Counted from the first letter of the stretch, positions 42,819 through 51,823 are shown. The stretch is 64,000 bases of DNA from Streptomyces sp. NBC_00457 (GCF_036014015.1 NZ_CP107905.1:9114001-9178000), one strand, 5' to 3'. Notes: generated by a model from the letters alone, not told the origin. Numbers and translations are program-made.

Positions 42819-42838
42819 TTGATGGGGAAGGTAACGGA

Positions 42839-42858
42839 CTTGTTTCGTGCGAAACAAG
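42839..42858. promoter_or_regulatory. 20-bp perfect palindrome operator
   Basis: CTTGTTTCGTGCGAAACAAG has nine perfectly paired bases on each side of a TG centre. It lies upstream of copy A in the same promoter region. Confidence 0.65.
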
Positions 42859-42888
42859 AGCCTGAACAGAAGGAACCAGGCAGAGATG

Positions 42889-42910
42889 GGTGTCGATGCG
42901 CTTCGACACC
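42889..42910. promoter_or_regulatory. LacI-type operator, GCGCTTCGA class (copy B)
   Basis: GGTGTCGA and TCGACACC arms around TGCGCT. The core TCGATGCGCTTCGA differs by one base from the perfect copy at 52978. It lies 24 bp after the expansin stop, so a hairpin role as terminator is also possible, but no T run follows. Confidence 0.55.
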
Positions 42911-42934
42911 TCACGTGCCCACGGGACGGCGGGG

Positions 42935-43885
42935 TCAGTGCTGGGCGAACTGAACCCGGGTCGGTTGCACGACGTTCGGCCGCACCGCGAGCCCGGCGAT
43001 GGTCAGTTGCTCTCCGTAGATGTCCGTGAGTCTGATCGAGCTGCCGCAGCCGCTGCCGCCCTCGGAGAGGAAGTAGTTGTATTCGGTGCGCGGCAGCTGC
43101 CGCCAGCCGCCGCCGGTCCGGACCTCCAGGCGTGCTACCGGATTCCGGTGGCCGATCGCCTGGATGCCGCACCAATATTGGCTGGACCCGGTCTTGTACC
43201 TGATGGAGATCGTCTCGGACGTGCTGGGGCTCAGCAGCTGCCAGGTGATCGGGATCCGGCCGACCTTGAGGTCGGCGAGTTTGGCGAAGGCCTGCTGGCT
43301 GAGGTCGATCTGCCCGGGTGCGCAGGGCAGGGGGCATTCGTTGGTGATCCGTACGGTGATCGACTTGCCGTTGGCCGCGCGGACGAGGACGTACGCGCCG
43401 CACGCCCTGGACGTCTCGTAGTCGGTGGTGTTCATCGCCGCGATCATGAGGTCGGGGCTCGGGCCGAACAGACAGGCACCGTTTCCGTCGGCGGCCTCGT
43501 AGGCGGTGGCGACTCCTTGGTAGGTGGTCTTCGGCTGAATGCGTCCGGTCGTCGATGCCGTGCCGGCTGCCGTTCGCGGGGGCCGAGGGGTGGCTTTCGG
43601 TGACGGTCGTGCTGCCGGGGTGGTCGCACTGCGTGTGGGGGACGGGGTGCCGGTCGCGGTCGGTTTCGCTGTCGCGCTCGGAGTGGCCGTCCCGGTCGGG
43701 GTGGCTGCTTCTTGGGTGGTGGCGATGGGCGTGGCCGCGGTGGGCCCTGCATCGGCCTTGCGGTCCTGCGGCAACGCCATGACCAGGTAGGCGAGCACGC
43801 TTACGGCGGTCACCGCCACGGTGGCGCCCAACACGAGCCTGCGCCTCTGCCTGCGCTGCCGCGCGGCCTGCCTCGATGTCGTCAT
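42935..43885 (-). CDS. Membrane-anchored bacterial expansin (EXLX-like)
   Basis: A 316-aa protein: Arg-rich N-terminus (RQAARQRRQRRR), one transmembrane helix (about 17-38), a Thr/Pro/Ala-rich linker (about 45-115), a double-psi beta-barrel (GVATAYEAADGNGACLFG ... GQIDLSQQAFAKLADL) and a C-terminal expansin/CBM63 domain (KTGSSQYWCGIQAIGHRNPV ... RVQF). The Asp of the IDLS motif, equivalent to the essential Asp of EXLX1, is kept; the TDLYPE stretch is replaced by TNECPLPC. Expansins loosen cellulose networks without hydrolysis. Its place among cellulases fits. A 12-residue longer start at 43921 is possible. Confidence 0.83.
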   Translation of the reverse strand: MTTSRQAARQRRQRRRLVLGATVAVTAVSVLAYLVMALPQDRKADAGPTAATPIATTQEAATPTGTATPSATAKPTATGTPSPTRSATTPAARPSPKATPRPPRTAAGTASTTGRIQPKTTYQGVATAYEAADGNGACLFGPSPDLMIAAMNTTDYETSRACGAYVLVRAANGKSITVRITNECPLPCAPGQIDLSQQAFAKLADLKVGRIPITWQLLSPSTSETISIRYKTGSSQYWCGIQAIGHRNPVARLEVRTGGGWRQLPRTEYNYFLSEGGSGCGSSIRLTDIYGEQLTIAGLAVRPNVVQPTRVQFAQH

Positions 43886-44005
43886 TACCCGTCCGTTCGG
43901 AAGATCGAGCCGATGGTGCACTGCTCAGTGACCGCCGGACCCGAAAAGGTTGCCGACGACTTCTCGAGGAACGGTGAGGCGGTTCTTCTCCTTACGTCCC
44001 GAGGA

Positions 44006-46237
44006 TCAGAGGGCCGTGAAGGTCCACAGCAGGTTGTCGCTGCTGCCGTACGTCCACTGCTTGGTGACGGAGCCCGAGTCGACCTTGCCGCCGCCGTCCA
44101 GGACGAGACCCGTCGTGCGGTTGGCGATCGAGTAGCGGTCGCCGCCCCGGTGGGTGATCGTCCACTGCTGGTTGGGGCCGCCGTTCCAGGGGGCCTGTCG
44201 GGTGGCTGAGCCGTCGGCGGTGGCGCCCCAGCCGTCGGCGACCATGCCGTTCGTACGGTTGACGAGCCTGTAGTAGCCGCCGGAGACCGCCTCCGCCTGC
44301 CACTGCAGATGGGAACTGCCGTCCCAGGTCCACTGCTTGAGGTTCGACCCGGAAGCCACGTTGCCACCGCTGTCCAGGGCGAGTCCGTTGGCGGCGTTGG
44401 TGATCCGGAAGTACGTCGCCGGGTTGAACCGGACCCTCAGCGAGGTGATCTGGTCGTTGCTGCCGGTGACCCGCAGGTCGGGGTTGTCGGCGGTGAACGT
44501 CCAGGAGGTGCCGGTGAAGTTGTCCCCGGAGTAGCCGATGACCTGGTAGCCGGGAGCCGGCCGGAGGGAGGAGAGGGTGCGCGCGCTCAGTCCGGCGGCG
44601 GTCAGGTCGGCCGCGGTGTGGTCGCCGAGGGTGAACACGCCGGCGTTGCCGGTGTAGTCGACGTCCGTGAAGGCGATGGCGCCGGCGAGCGGCCGCAGGC
44701 CCGGGATCGTGCCGGAGAAGACGAGCTTCAGGACATAGGCGCCCGCACTGTACGGCGCCGACGACGGCAGGGTGACCGTGAGTCCGGACGCGTTCTGGGC
44801 CGGCGTGGGCAGGTCGATGTAGGTGCCGGCGGTGGTGCCGAGGAGCTTGACCGAGGTCAGCGACGAGAGGTTGATCCGGTCCGAGCCGAGTGTCTTGATC
44901 GTCAGCGAACTGCCGGGCCAGCCCAGGACGGTGGCGTACAGGACGGTGCCCGCCTTGTTCCGGGTGAAGCGGAGGTCCTGCGGCGTACCGGCGTGCGGAG
45001 TGGTGAACGAGCCGCCGCCCATCTTCGTCGGGCCCTCGCCGTACACCGTCCAGGCGCGGGTCCCGTACACCGACTCGCCGAAGCGCTTCAGGTGGTCCCC
45101 GATGCCGAGCAGGATGTCCTTCTGCGCCTGGGGGATGGTGCCGTCGGCCTTCGGCGCGATGTTCAGCAGCATGTTGCCGTTCTTGCTGACCCGGTCGATG
45201 AACGAATGCAGCATCTGCTGGAGGGTGTAGTAGCCGATGCCCTGGGTGTAGCACCAACTGCTGCTGGAGATGCTGTCGTCGGTCAGCCAGTACGGCGTAG
45301 TGAGATCGGCCGGACCGCCGCGTTCGTAGTCGAAGACCTCGCCCTTGCCGTGCATGCCGTCCTTGTACGTGGTGACGACCTCGCGGCCCCAGCTGTTGGC
45401 CTGGTTGTAGTAGTACGCCAGGAAGTTCAGGCGCTGTTGCTCGTCGACGGCAACGAGATTGAAGTCCTGCCAGAGGATGTCGGGCTGGGCGTGGTCGATG
45501 ACCTCCTTGAGCTTGTCGAACCAGAGCTGGTTCTCCGCCGCCGAACCCAGCTGCCCGTAGAGCTTCTTGAGGCTCGGGTCCGTCTGGGCGGGGACATGTT
45601 CGTAGAAGCCGGTGAAGTTGTACGCATGGTGCATGGACACCAGCAGCTTCAGGCCCTTGGCGCGGATGGCCGTGGAGAAGAGCCGCAGCAGGTCCAGTCC
45701 CGGGCCCTTCTTCACCGAGTTCCACTCGTTGACCTGGCTGTCCCACATGGAGAAGCCGTCATGGTGCTCGGCCACCGGGCCGGCGAACCTGGCGCCGGCG
45801 TCGACGAACAGCTGCGCCCACTCGTCGGGGTCGAAGTTCCCGCCGGCGGACTTCAGCTTCGGTGCGAACTTGACGGTGTTGCCCGCAAGGTCCCGCGCTC
45901 CGTTGATGAAGTTGTGGTACGGCCACGCCGACGGCGGGCCGTAGGTCGCGATGTGGTGCCGGTTGGCGTTGCTGCCCGCCTGGTACATGCTCCGCGGGTA
46001 CCACTCGTTGTCGTAGGCGGGGACGCTGAAGGCGCCCCAGTGGAAGTAGATCCCGAACTTCGCGTCCTGGAACCACTCCGGGGCCGGCGGGTGCTGGTCG
46101 ACCGAGTCCCAGTCGGGCGTGTAGGTGCCGGGCGCCGCCTGAGCGGGGCCTGCACCTAACACGCCTCCGGCAACGGCCGCCGCGGCCACGCAGGTGGCGC
46201 CGGCCAGGAAGTTGCGTCTGTTGATCGAACTGGACAT
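44006..46237 (-). CDS. Secreted GH29 alpha-L-fucosidase with lectin domains
   Basis: A 743-aa protein. Tat signal NRRNFLAGATCVAAAA. GH29 barrel: WFQDAKFGIYFHWGAFSVPAY, AEHHDGFSMWDS and QPDILWQDFNLV with the nucleophile Asp, followed by a beta-sandwich (to about 490), a beta/gamma-crystallin-like stretch (VIGYSGDNFTGTSWTF, about 575-610) and a C-terminal ricin-B/CBM13 trefoil with LQWQAE, QQWTITH and LLWTFTAL. It would release terminal fucose from xyloglucan, arabinogalactan protein or pectin side chains. AGGGAT supports ATG 46237. Confidence 0.92.
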   Translation of the reverse strand: MSSSINRRNFLAGATCVAAAAVAGGVLGAGPAQAAPGTYTPDWDSVDQHPPAPEWFQDAKFGIYFHWGAFSVPAYDNEWYPRSMYQAGSNANRHHIATYGPPSAWPYHNFINGARDLAGNTVKFAPKLKSAGGNFDPDEWAQLFVDAGARFAGPVAEHHDGFSMWDSQVNEWNSVKKGPGLDLLRLFSTAIRAKGLKLLVSMHHAYNFTGFYEHVPAQTDPSLKKLYGQLGSAAENQLWFDKLKEVIDHAQPDILWQDFNLVAVDEQQRLNFLAYYYNQANSWGREVVTTYKDGMHGKGEVFDYERGGPADLTTPYWLTDDSISSSSWCYTQGIGYYTLQQMLHSFIDRVSKNGNMLLNIAPKADGTIPQAQKDILLGIGDHLKRFGESVYGTRAWTVYGEGPTKMGGGSFTTPHAGTPQDLRFTRNKAGTVLYATVLGWPGSSLTIKTLGSDRINLSSLTSVKLLGTTAGTYIDLPTPAQNASGLTVTLPSSAPYSAGAYVLKLVFSGTIPGLRPLAGAIAFTDVDYTGNAGVFTLGDHTAADLTAAGLSARTLSSLRPAPGYQVIGYSGDNFTGTSWTFTADNPDLRVTGSNDQITSLRVRFNPATYFRITNAANGLALDSGGNVASGSNLKQWTWDGSSHLQWQAEAVSGGYYRLVNRTNGMVADGWGATADGSATRQAPWNGGPNQQWTITHRGGDRYSIANRTTGLVLDGGGKVDSGSVTKQWTYGSSDNLLWTFTAL

Positions 46238-46320
46238 GGAGACATCCCTGATGCGGAGGGGGGCGGACGAATGCAGGGCGTCGCTTGTTACGCATGAAGG
46301 TCTGTCATGTCTCACTGGGA

Positions 46321-46423
46321 TGTCAACGGGTGTGCAGGGATGAATGGCGCTGTACGGTCAGGTAGTTGGTCCGATTACTGATGCATTTTATGCGATGTGA
46401 GACCTCTCAAACATGGCATGTTT
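46321..46423 (-). promoter_or_regulatory. GH29 upstream region: -35 element and palindrome
   Basis: TTGACA on the minus strand (46326-46321) is a good -35; no clear -10 follows. Further upstream AAACATGGCATGTTT (46409-46423) is a perfect 7+1+7 palindrome and candidate operator, placed between GH29 and the beta-helix gene. Confidence 0.5.
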
Positions 46424-46458
46424 ATGCCCTGACAGTGCGCACGCGACTCGCCATGCCG

Positions 46459-48456
46459 TCATGGCATGCCCAAGCGCTGGCGGTAGGACGGGAGAGGGCC
46501 GGCGTTCCCCAGGAGGGCGGCGCAGGTGGGGTCGGTGGCGCAGGCCGGGCCGGGGTTGCGGGGAGGCAGCAGGGTGTTGTCGGTGAAGGCAAGGCGGTGC
46601 GGGTCTCCGCACCCCTCCTCCGGGTTCTGCTCGTCGGCCGGGGGCCAGGCTCCGGGGAAGTCCCGTCGTTCGAGCCATTCGGGCACGGCGTCGTCCCAGA
46701 AGTTGCCGCGGTAGCGCACGTTCTGGACGGGGCGGTTACCCCATTCCTCGCTGCAGCCGCCGATGGAGGCGACGTAGTCGTAGACCGTGTTGCGGTCCAC
46801 GGTGACCCAGTTGGTGCTGTCGTCGGTGTAGATCCCGACGTTCCAGTCGCCGTACTTGCTGTCGGTGACCGCGTTGCCGCTGATGACGGCCCCGTCGGCG
46901 AAGGAGCTGCCCTGTTCGCCGCGCAGGTAGATACCGCCTCCGTCCTCGAGGAGCCGGTTCGTCGCGAAGACGCGGTTGTCGAGGATGCGGTTGCCGCGCA
47001 TGATGCCCCGCAGGTCGTCGCTGGGCCCGGAGAGGATGCCGGTGTAGGGCACGTCGTTGACCTGGTTGTGCGCGATGGTGGTCTCCTGGGTTGCGGTGTC
47101 CCAGATGCCGGAGGCCGCGTGGTACTCGGCGCCGACGTGATGGATCCAGTTGTTGGTGATCCGGTTGCCGCGGTTGGTCCCCTTCTCGTCGGGCGGGACC
47201 ACTCCCATCAGGATGCCGCCGTCGGAGACGTCGCTGATGACATTGCCGTCGACGACGTTGTACGAGCTGTTCTCGGACAACTCCAGCGCCTGGGCGCCGA
47301 GATGGGTGAAACGGTTGCCCTCGAAGGTGATCCGCTCGGCGGTGCGAAAGGCGACGGTGCCGGGCACCGTGAGCAGCCTCGCGTCTTCGCTCTTCCCGGG
47401 CCTCAGGTACATGCTCCAGGCGGCGGGAAACCCTGCGGGTTCGCTGGGCGCCAGCCAGGTGGCGTACGCGAACGTCAGGCCGCGGAAGGCGATGTCGTGG
47501 AGGGGGCGGCCCGGACGGCCGGTGCCGGTGACCAGGGTCTCCAGGACCGGGGCGACCACCCTGGCCCGGCGCATGTCCTCGCCGGGCCGCGGGAAGTAGA
47601 GCACCTCGTGGTGTCCGGGCCGGGAGCGGTCGAGATACCAGCTGCCGGGCTTGGGCGCGAAGCTGGGGGAGTTCTCCACACTGGTCGGCTCTTCGAGCAA
47701 CTCCGGGCCCCCGTACAGCTCTTGGGCCAGATCCCAGCACGGCTGGTCCATGGTGATGGTGGTCCGGCGGGCGCTTCCGGAGACCCCCGCGACTCCGCAG
47801 CGGCCCTCGACATAGCCGGAACGGTAGACGAACTCGATGTCGCCGGGATTCCGCCAGGTTCGCGGGACGGTGCTGGTGGTGACGTAACCGGTCCTGGTCG
47901 TCTTCAGCGTGCCCGGGAAGCCCGCACCGTCGCGCGTCAGCCGCGTGGCACGCCGGCCCTCGACGTAGAGCTGGCGGGTCTCGAGCCCGCCCACGTCCGC
48001 GCGCCAGAATCCCCTGAGCCGTCCGTCCGGCCGCCACTCGGAGATCTGACGGCCGCCACTGATCGTCACCCGCTCCTGTCGCGGTGTGCCATGGCCGTAC
48101 GCCTGGTAGATCACCCGGTGGCCGCCCCGGCCGGAGTCGCCCGCGGCCTCCGACAGGCGCAGCGGCGCCTTCAGCTGGTACGTCCCGCCGCGCAGGTTCA
48201 CCACCAGGTCCGACGTCATCCGCGGCGCCCGGGCGCGTACGGCCTGTTGCGCGCGTGCCGGTGTGGCGAAGGGCCGGTCCAGGGTGCCGGGCCAGGTGTC
48301 CTTGCCCCAAGGAGCGACGTACAGCTGCGTGGGGGTCGCCGTCGGGGCCGGTAAGGCCGCCGCCGCCGGAGACGGCAGGGCCGCCACCGAGAGCCCCATC
48401 GCCACGGCCGCCTGCGCCACGGCGCCTGCCCTTGTCCGTGTCCGGAAGATCGCCAC
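46459..48456 (-). CDS. Secreted right-handed beta-helix protein, GH141-like
   Basis: A 665-aa protein with a signal peptide (AVAMGLSVAALPSPAAAA). It begins LYVAPWGKDTWPGTLDRPF, then VNLRGGTYQLKAPLRL and ERVTISGGRQISEW, followed by many short N-x-I/V turns (GNRFTHLGAQALELSENSS, GNRITNNWIHHVG) of a parallel beta-helix. This matches the layout of GH141 (reported alpha-L-fucosidase and xylanase members). No catalytic residue can be assigned with confidence. GTG 48456 is chosen because GGAGG lies 5 bases upstream. Probably works with the adjacent GH29. Confidence 0.75.
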   Translation of the reverse strand: MAIFRTRTRAGAVAQAAVAMGLSVAALPSPAAAALPAPTATPTQLYVAPWGKDTWPGTLDRPFATPARAQQAVRARAPRMTSDLVVNLRGGTYQLKAPLRLSEAAGDSGRGGHRVIYQAYGHGTPRQERVTISGGRQISEWRPDGRLRGFWRADVGGLETRQLYVEGRRATRLTRDGAGFPGTLKTTRTGYVTTSTVPRTWRNPGDIEFVYRSGYVEGRCGVAGVSGSARRTTITMDQPCWDLAQELYGGPELLEEPTSVENSPSFAPKPGSWYLDRSRPGHHEVLYFPRPGEDMRRARVVAPVLETLVTGTGRPGRPLHDIAFRGLTFAYATWLAPSEPAGFPAAWSMYLRPGKSEDARLLTVPGTVAFRTAERITFEGNRFTHLGAQALELSENSSYNVVDGNVISDVSDGGILMGVVPPDEKGTNRGNRITNNWIHHVGAEYHAASGIWDTATQETTIAHNQVNDVPYTGILSGPSDDLRGIMRGNRILDNRVFATNRLLEDGGGIYLRGEQGSSFADGAVISGNAVTDSKYGDWNVGIYTDDSTNWVTVDRNTVYDYVASIGGCSEEWGNRPVQNVRYRGNFWDDAVPEWLERRDFPGAWPPADEQNPEEGCGDPHRLAFTDNTLLPPRNPGPACATDPTCAALLGNAGPLPSYRQRLGMP

Positions 48457-48636
48457 GCTGCCTCCTCGTTGTACGGAGTTCCACCGTGGGGGCGGCACGA
48501 GATGGTGCGCAGTCGTCCTGAGGTAGCGGCATCGCCGACCAAAGTCGCAATCGCCGGCATCCCAGTATCATCAACGTCACTCGGGGGCTGATCAGGTGGG
48601 ACGTGCTCACGGGCACGGTGGGGGGAGGGATGAGCG

Positions 48637-49359
48637 GTGTCTCTGACGGACAAGGCCATCGAGCAGCTCCGTGAGCTGATCCGGACCGGTGCCCTGCCGC
48701 CGGGCTCGAAGCTCCCACCGGAGCCGGACCTCGCCGCTCAGCTGGGGCTCTCCCGCAACCTCGCCCGGGAAGCGGTCAAGGCGCTGGCCGTAGCGCGGGT
48801 CCTGGAGGTCCGGCGGGGCGACGGCACGTATGTGACCAGCCTCCAGCCGAGCCTGCTGCTGGAAGGGCTCGGCGGCGCGGTGGAACTGCTCCAGGGCGAC
48901 TCGGTCGCCCTGCAGGACCTCATGGAGGTACGGCGGCTCCTCGAACCGATGGCCACGGCACTTGCCGCCACCCGCATCTCCGACGCCCAACTGGCCGAGG
49001 TGAAGCGGCACTTGGACGCCATGCGCGAGGCCTGCGACGACGTCGAACGGCTCAACGCCCACGACGCGGCCTTCCATCGCGCCGTCGTCTCGGCCACGGG
49101 CAACGACAGCCTCCTGGCCCTCCTGGAGGGCATCTCCGGCCGCACCCTGCGCGCCCGCATCTGGCGCGGTCTGGTCGACGACAAGGCCGCCGGCCGCACT
49201 CTCGCCGAGCACGAGGCGATCTTCAACGCGCTGTCCACCCGTGACGCCGCCCTCAGCCAGGCCGCCGCGCTGCTCCACGTGAGCAACACCGAGCAGTGGC
49301 TGAGGGAACACCTGCGCGCCACCGAACCCCTCTCCGTCGGGACGGCAGCGCGGACGTGA
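48637..49359 (+). CDS. GntR/FadR-family transcriptional regulator with FCD domain
   Basis: A 240-aa regulator: winged helix (LPPGSKLPPEPDLAAQLGLS ... GDGTYVTS, about 20-70) and FCD helical domain (LMEVRRLLEPMAT, HDAAFHRAVVSATGN with metal-binding Asp/His). FCD regulators sense sugar acids or similar small acids. GTG start behind GGGAGGG. Divergent from the GH141-like gene over 180 bp, so it likely controls the GH141/GH29 genes. The ligand is unknown. Confidence 0.9.
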   Translation: MSLTDKAIEQLRELIRTGALPPGSKLPPEPDLAAQLGLSRNLAREAVKALAVARVLEVRRGDGTYVTSLQPSLLLEGLGGAVELLQGDSVALQDLMEVRRLLEPMATALAATRISDAQLAEVKRHLDAMREACDDVERLNAHDAAFHRAVVSATGNDSLLALLEGISGRTLRARIWRGLVDDKAAGRTLAEHEAIFNALSTRDAALSQAAALLHVSNTEQWLREHLRATEPLSVGTAART

Positions 49360-49419
49360 CGGGCGTACATCGCCCCTCGAGCCGCAAGGAACTGATCCAC
49401 CGACGAGCCCCGGTCGTCC

Positions 49420-49464
49420 GGCGGTCAGAGTCGTCCACTTCTGGTTGGAGCCGCCGTGGCAGTC
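49420..49464 (-). pseudogene. Relic of a ricin-B/CBM13 lectin repeat
   Basis: A minus-strand frame encodes DCHGGSNQKWTTLTA, the C-terminal QxW motif of a CBM13 module, inside the 170-bp gap between the GntR and ferric-reductase-like genes. No start, signal or further repeat is nearby. The rest of the gap holds nothing I recognise. Confidence 0.5.
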
Positions 49465-49529
49465 AATCCCTGGTCTGAGGGTGATACTCATGGCGCGCGA
49501 GTGCGTCACATGGGCAAGAGGGGGAAGCG

Positions 49530-50867
49530 GTGGAGGCTACGGTTTCACGGGTGCGGCAAGGCGCCATACCTCCGGTCGTTGCGGCGCGGTGGGCGCTGTG
49601 GACGTTTGTCGTCGTCAACTTGGTGATCGTCGAGATCTTGTTCCTCACCGCCGGGACCGGCAAGAACGGGGTGCTCACGGTCGCCAAGTTCTTCGGCCTG
49701 CACGCGGCCGTGCTGATGCTGTTCCAGCTGCTGCTGGTGGCCCGGCTGCCGTGGCTCGACCGCCGTATCGGCATGGACCGGTTGACGGTGTGGCACCGTT
49801 GGGTTGGCTTCACTCTGCTGTGGACCCTCCTCACCCACGCCACGCTGGTGGTGCTGGGCTACGCGCGGCTCGATGACGCGTCGGTGACGAAGACGTTCTT
49901 CGCGCTGGCCGGAGTGCCGGCCTCCCTGCTCGGGATGCTGGCCGCGGCGACCGTCGTCGTGGTCGCCGCGGTCTCCACCCGACAGGTGAGGCGGCGGCTG
50001 CGGTACGAGACCTGGCACGGCGTGCACCTGCTGCTGTACGTGGCATTGGGGCTGGCGTTCGTCCACCAGTTGCAGGAGACCACGACCTTCAGCTCCTCCA
50101 CGCTCGCGATGACCTACTGGTGGGCCCTGTGGCTGTTCGCGTTCGGTGCCCTGATCACGGGGCGGATCGTGATGCCTCTTTGGCGCAACGCCTATCACCG
50201 GTTCGAGGTCACGGCGGTGGTGCCGGAGTCGGACGACGTGGTGTCGGTGCACATCACCGGCCGCCACCTCGACAAGCTGCCGACCAGGGCGGGCCAGTTC
50301 TGCATCTGGCGGTTCCCCGGGCACAACGGCTGGTGGCCGGCCAATCCGTTCTCGCTGTCGGCGGCCCCCGACGGCCGCACACTGCGCCTGACCGCCAAGG
50401 CGGTCGGCAGCACCAGCGCCGGTCTGCGCCATGTCCCGGTCGGGAGCCGCGCGTTCGTCGAGGGGCCGTACGGAGCGTTCACCTCGTTGCACCGTACGCG
50501 GCCCGGCGCGCTGCTGATCGCCGGAGGAGTGGGGATCACGCCCGTCCGAGCCCTGCTGGAGGAGGAACCGGCCGGTGACGTCGTCGTGCTCTACCGGGTG
50601 CGCAGCGAGAACGACGCCGTGCTGGTCGACGAGGTACGGGCCCTGGTCGAGGCCCGCGGTGGGCGGCTGCACCTGCTCACCGGCCGCACGGGCGAGGGGA
50701 ACCCGCCGTTCGAGCCGGACAGTCTCCGTGCCATGGTTCCCGACATAACCGAACGCGACGTGTACGTCTGCGGCCCGCCCACGATGACCTCGGCCGTGCT
50801 CAGCGCCCTGCGCGGGCTGAAGGTCCCCCAACGGCAAGTGCACGCCGAGCGGTTCGGCCTGGCCTGA
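49530..50867 (+). CDS. Ferric-reductase-like transmembrane ferredoxin reductase family protein
   Basis: A 445-aa membrane flavocytochrome. About six N-terminal helices (20-215) include paired His in WHRWVGF/THATL and WHGVHLLLY/FVHQL for two haems. The cytoplasmic part has an FAD-binding barrel (FCIWRFPGHNGWWPANPFSLSAA) and NAD(P) domain (LLIAGGVGITPVRALLEE, VYVCGPPTM). It would carry electrons from NAD(P)H across the membrane. No FMN-binding partner gene is adjacent. GTG start. Its place in the carbohydrate island is unexplained; supplying electrons for oxidative polysaccharide cleavage is only a thought. Confidence 0.87.
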   Translation: MEATVSRVRQGAIPPVVAARWALWTFVVVNLVIVEILFLTAGTGKNGVLTVAKFFGLHAAVLMLFQLLLVARLPWLDRRIGMDRLTVWHRWVGFTLLWTLLTHATLVVLGYARLDDASVTKTFFALAGVPASLLGMLAAATVVVVAAVSTRQVRRRLRYETWHGVHLLLYVALGLAFVHQLQETTTFSSSTLAMTYWWALWLFAFGALITGRIVMPLWRNAYHRFEVTAVVPESDDVVSVHITGRHLDKLPTRAGQFCIWRFPGHNGWWPANPFSLSAAPDGRTLRLTAKAVGSTSAGLRHVPVGSRAFVEGPYGAFTSLHRTRPGALLIAGGVGITPVRALLEEEPAGDVVVLYRVRSENDAVLVDEVRALVEARGGRLHLLTGRTGEGNPPFEPDSLRAMVPDITERDVYVCGPPTMTSAVLSALRGLKVPQRQVHAERFGLA

Positions 50868-50967
50868 GTCCCGCGCAGGCGCGGACAAGCGGACAAGCCA
50901 CGTGCCTGCCGCACCGCGATCCGAGACCGAACGTTGTCATCGGCGCTTACTCCGACTCCGGCACCAC

Positions 50968-51762
50968 TTACCGTCCTGGGGCGTCCGGCCCCGCAGGGGC
51001 AGCCGCCCGTACGTCACGCGGGCTCGCGCCGAGTTCACGGTGGCAGGCCTTGTTGAAGGCCTGGAGATCGGAGATGCCCACGGCCGCGGCGATGGCGGTG
51101 ATGGACAGGGTGGAGGACAGCAGGAGGTGGCGGGCGCGTTGCAGGCGTCGGTGCCGGATGTACGACACGACCGTGCGGCCGGTGTCGGCACGGAACACGC
51201 GCGTCAGGTGGGTGTGGGAGATGCCGACGGCGCGAGCGATGTCCGGTACGGACAACGGGTCGGCCAGGTGTTCCTCGACGTAGGCCTGTGCGGCGGCCAC
51301 GAAGGGGTGACGGCGGCCGGCGCCCTCGCTCCTCGGCAACTCGGCGATGCGCCACAGAGCGGTCCAGACCTCGGCCGTGGCTCGCGGGGGAGAGGTCGGC
51401 ATGGCGGTCACGGCGCGGCGGAGCAGGTCGGCCAGGCGTGTGCTCTCGGCCGCGGCGTCCTGCATCACCGGCACCAACCGCGCGGTTCCGCCGTCATGCA
51501 GCCGCAGATGGACGTAGAAATGCTCCGACCTGCCCCGGTAGTGAAAGTGCACCTCCGTGTTCGGCGGCACCAGACTGACGTGACCGGGGCGGATGGGGTG
51601 GACCGACTGCCCGAGGGACAGCGCACCCTCGTAGTTGTAGAGGTGCAGCTGCCACAGGTCGGGCAGCCGGAAGACCTCGTGGGCGGTGGAGACACCGTGC
51701 ACCCCGATGCCGGCACCGACCACGGTGGGCGCCTCGTCGATCCGTACCGTCGCATGTTTCAC
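50968..51762 (-). CDS. AraC-family transcriptional regulator
   Basis: A 264-aa regulator with an N-terminal cupin-like sensor (HPIRPGHVSLVPPNTEVHFHY) and two C-terminal HTH motifs (LSVPDIARAVGISHTHLTRVF and LSITAIAAAVGISDLQAFNKA). GTG start; no ribosome site, and a TAATTT lies 9 bases upstream. Divergent from a phytanoyl-CoA dioxygenase-like gene with a 73-bp gap, which it probably controls. Sensor domains of this type usually bind a sugar. Confidence 0.9.
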   Translation of the reverse strand: MKHATVRIDEAPTVVGAGIGVHGVSTAHEVFRLPDLWQLHLYNYEGALSLGQSVHPIRPGHVSLVPPNTEVHFHYRGRSEHFYVHLRLHDGGTARLVPVMQDAAAESTRLADLLRRAVTAMPTSPPRATAEVWTALWRIAELPRSEGAGRRHPFVAAAQAYVEEHLADPLSVPDIARAVGISHTHLTRVFRADTGRTVVSYIRHRRLQRARHLLLSSTLSITAIAAAVGISDLQAFNKACHRELGASPRDVRAAAPAGPDAPGR

Positions 51763-51823
51763 GAGGACGAAAAATTACCAGCACTGGACGATTTCAGCCC
51801 ACGACCGATCCGGACCGGGCACG

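Noticed and set aside
42889..42910. Terminator of the expansin gene
   Set aside because: The stem is only 8 bp with no T run, and its core differs by one base from a perfect operator found elsewhere; operator preferred, not proven.
50868..50967. Possible protein relic (plus-strand NVVIGAYSDSGTTY)
   Set aside because: Protein-like over 14 codons but I cannot tie it to any family and there is no supporting frame around it.
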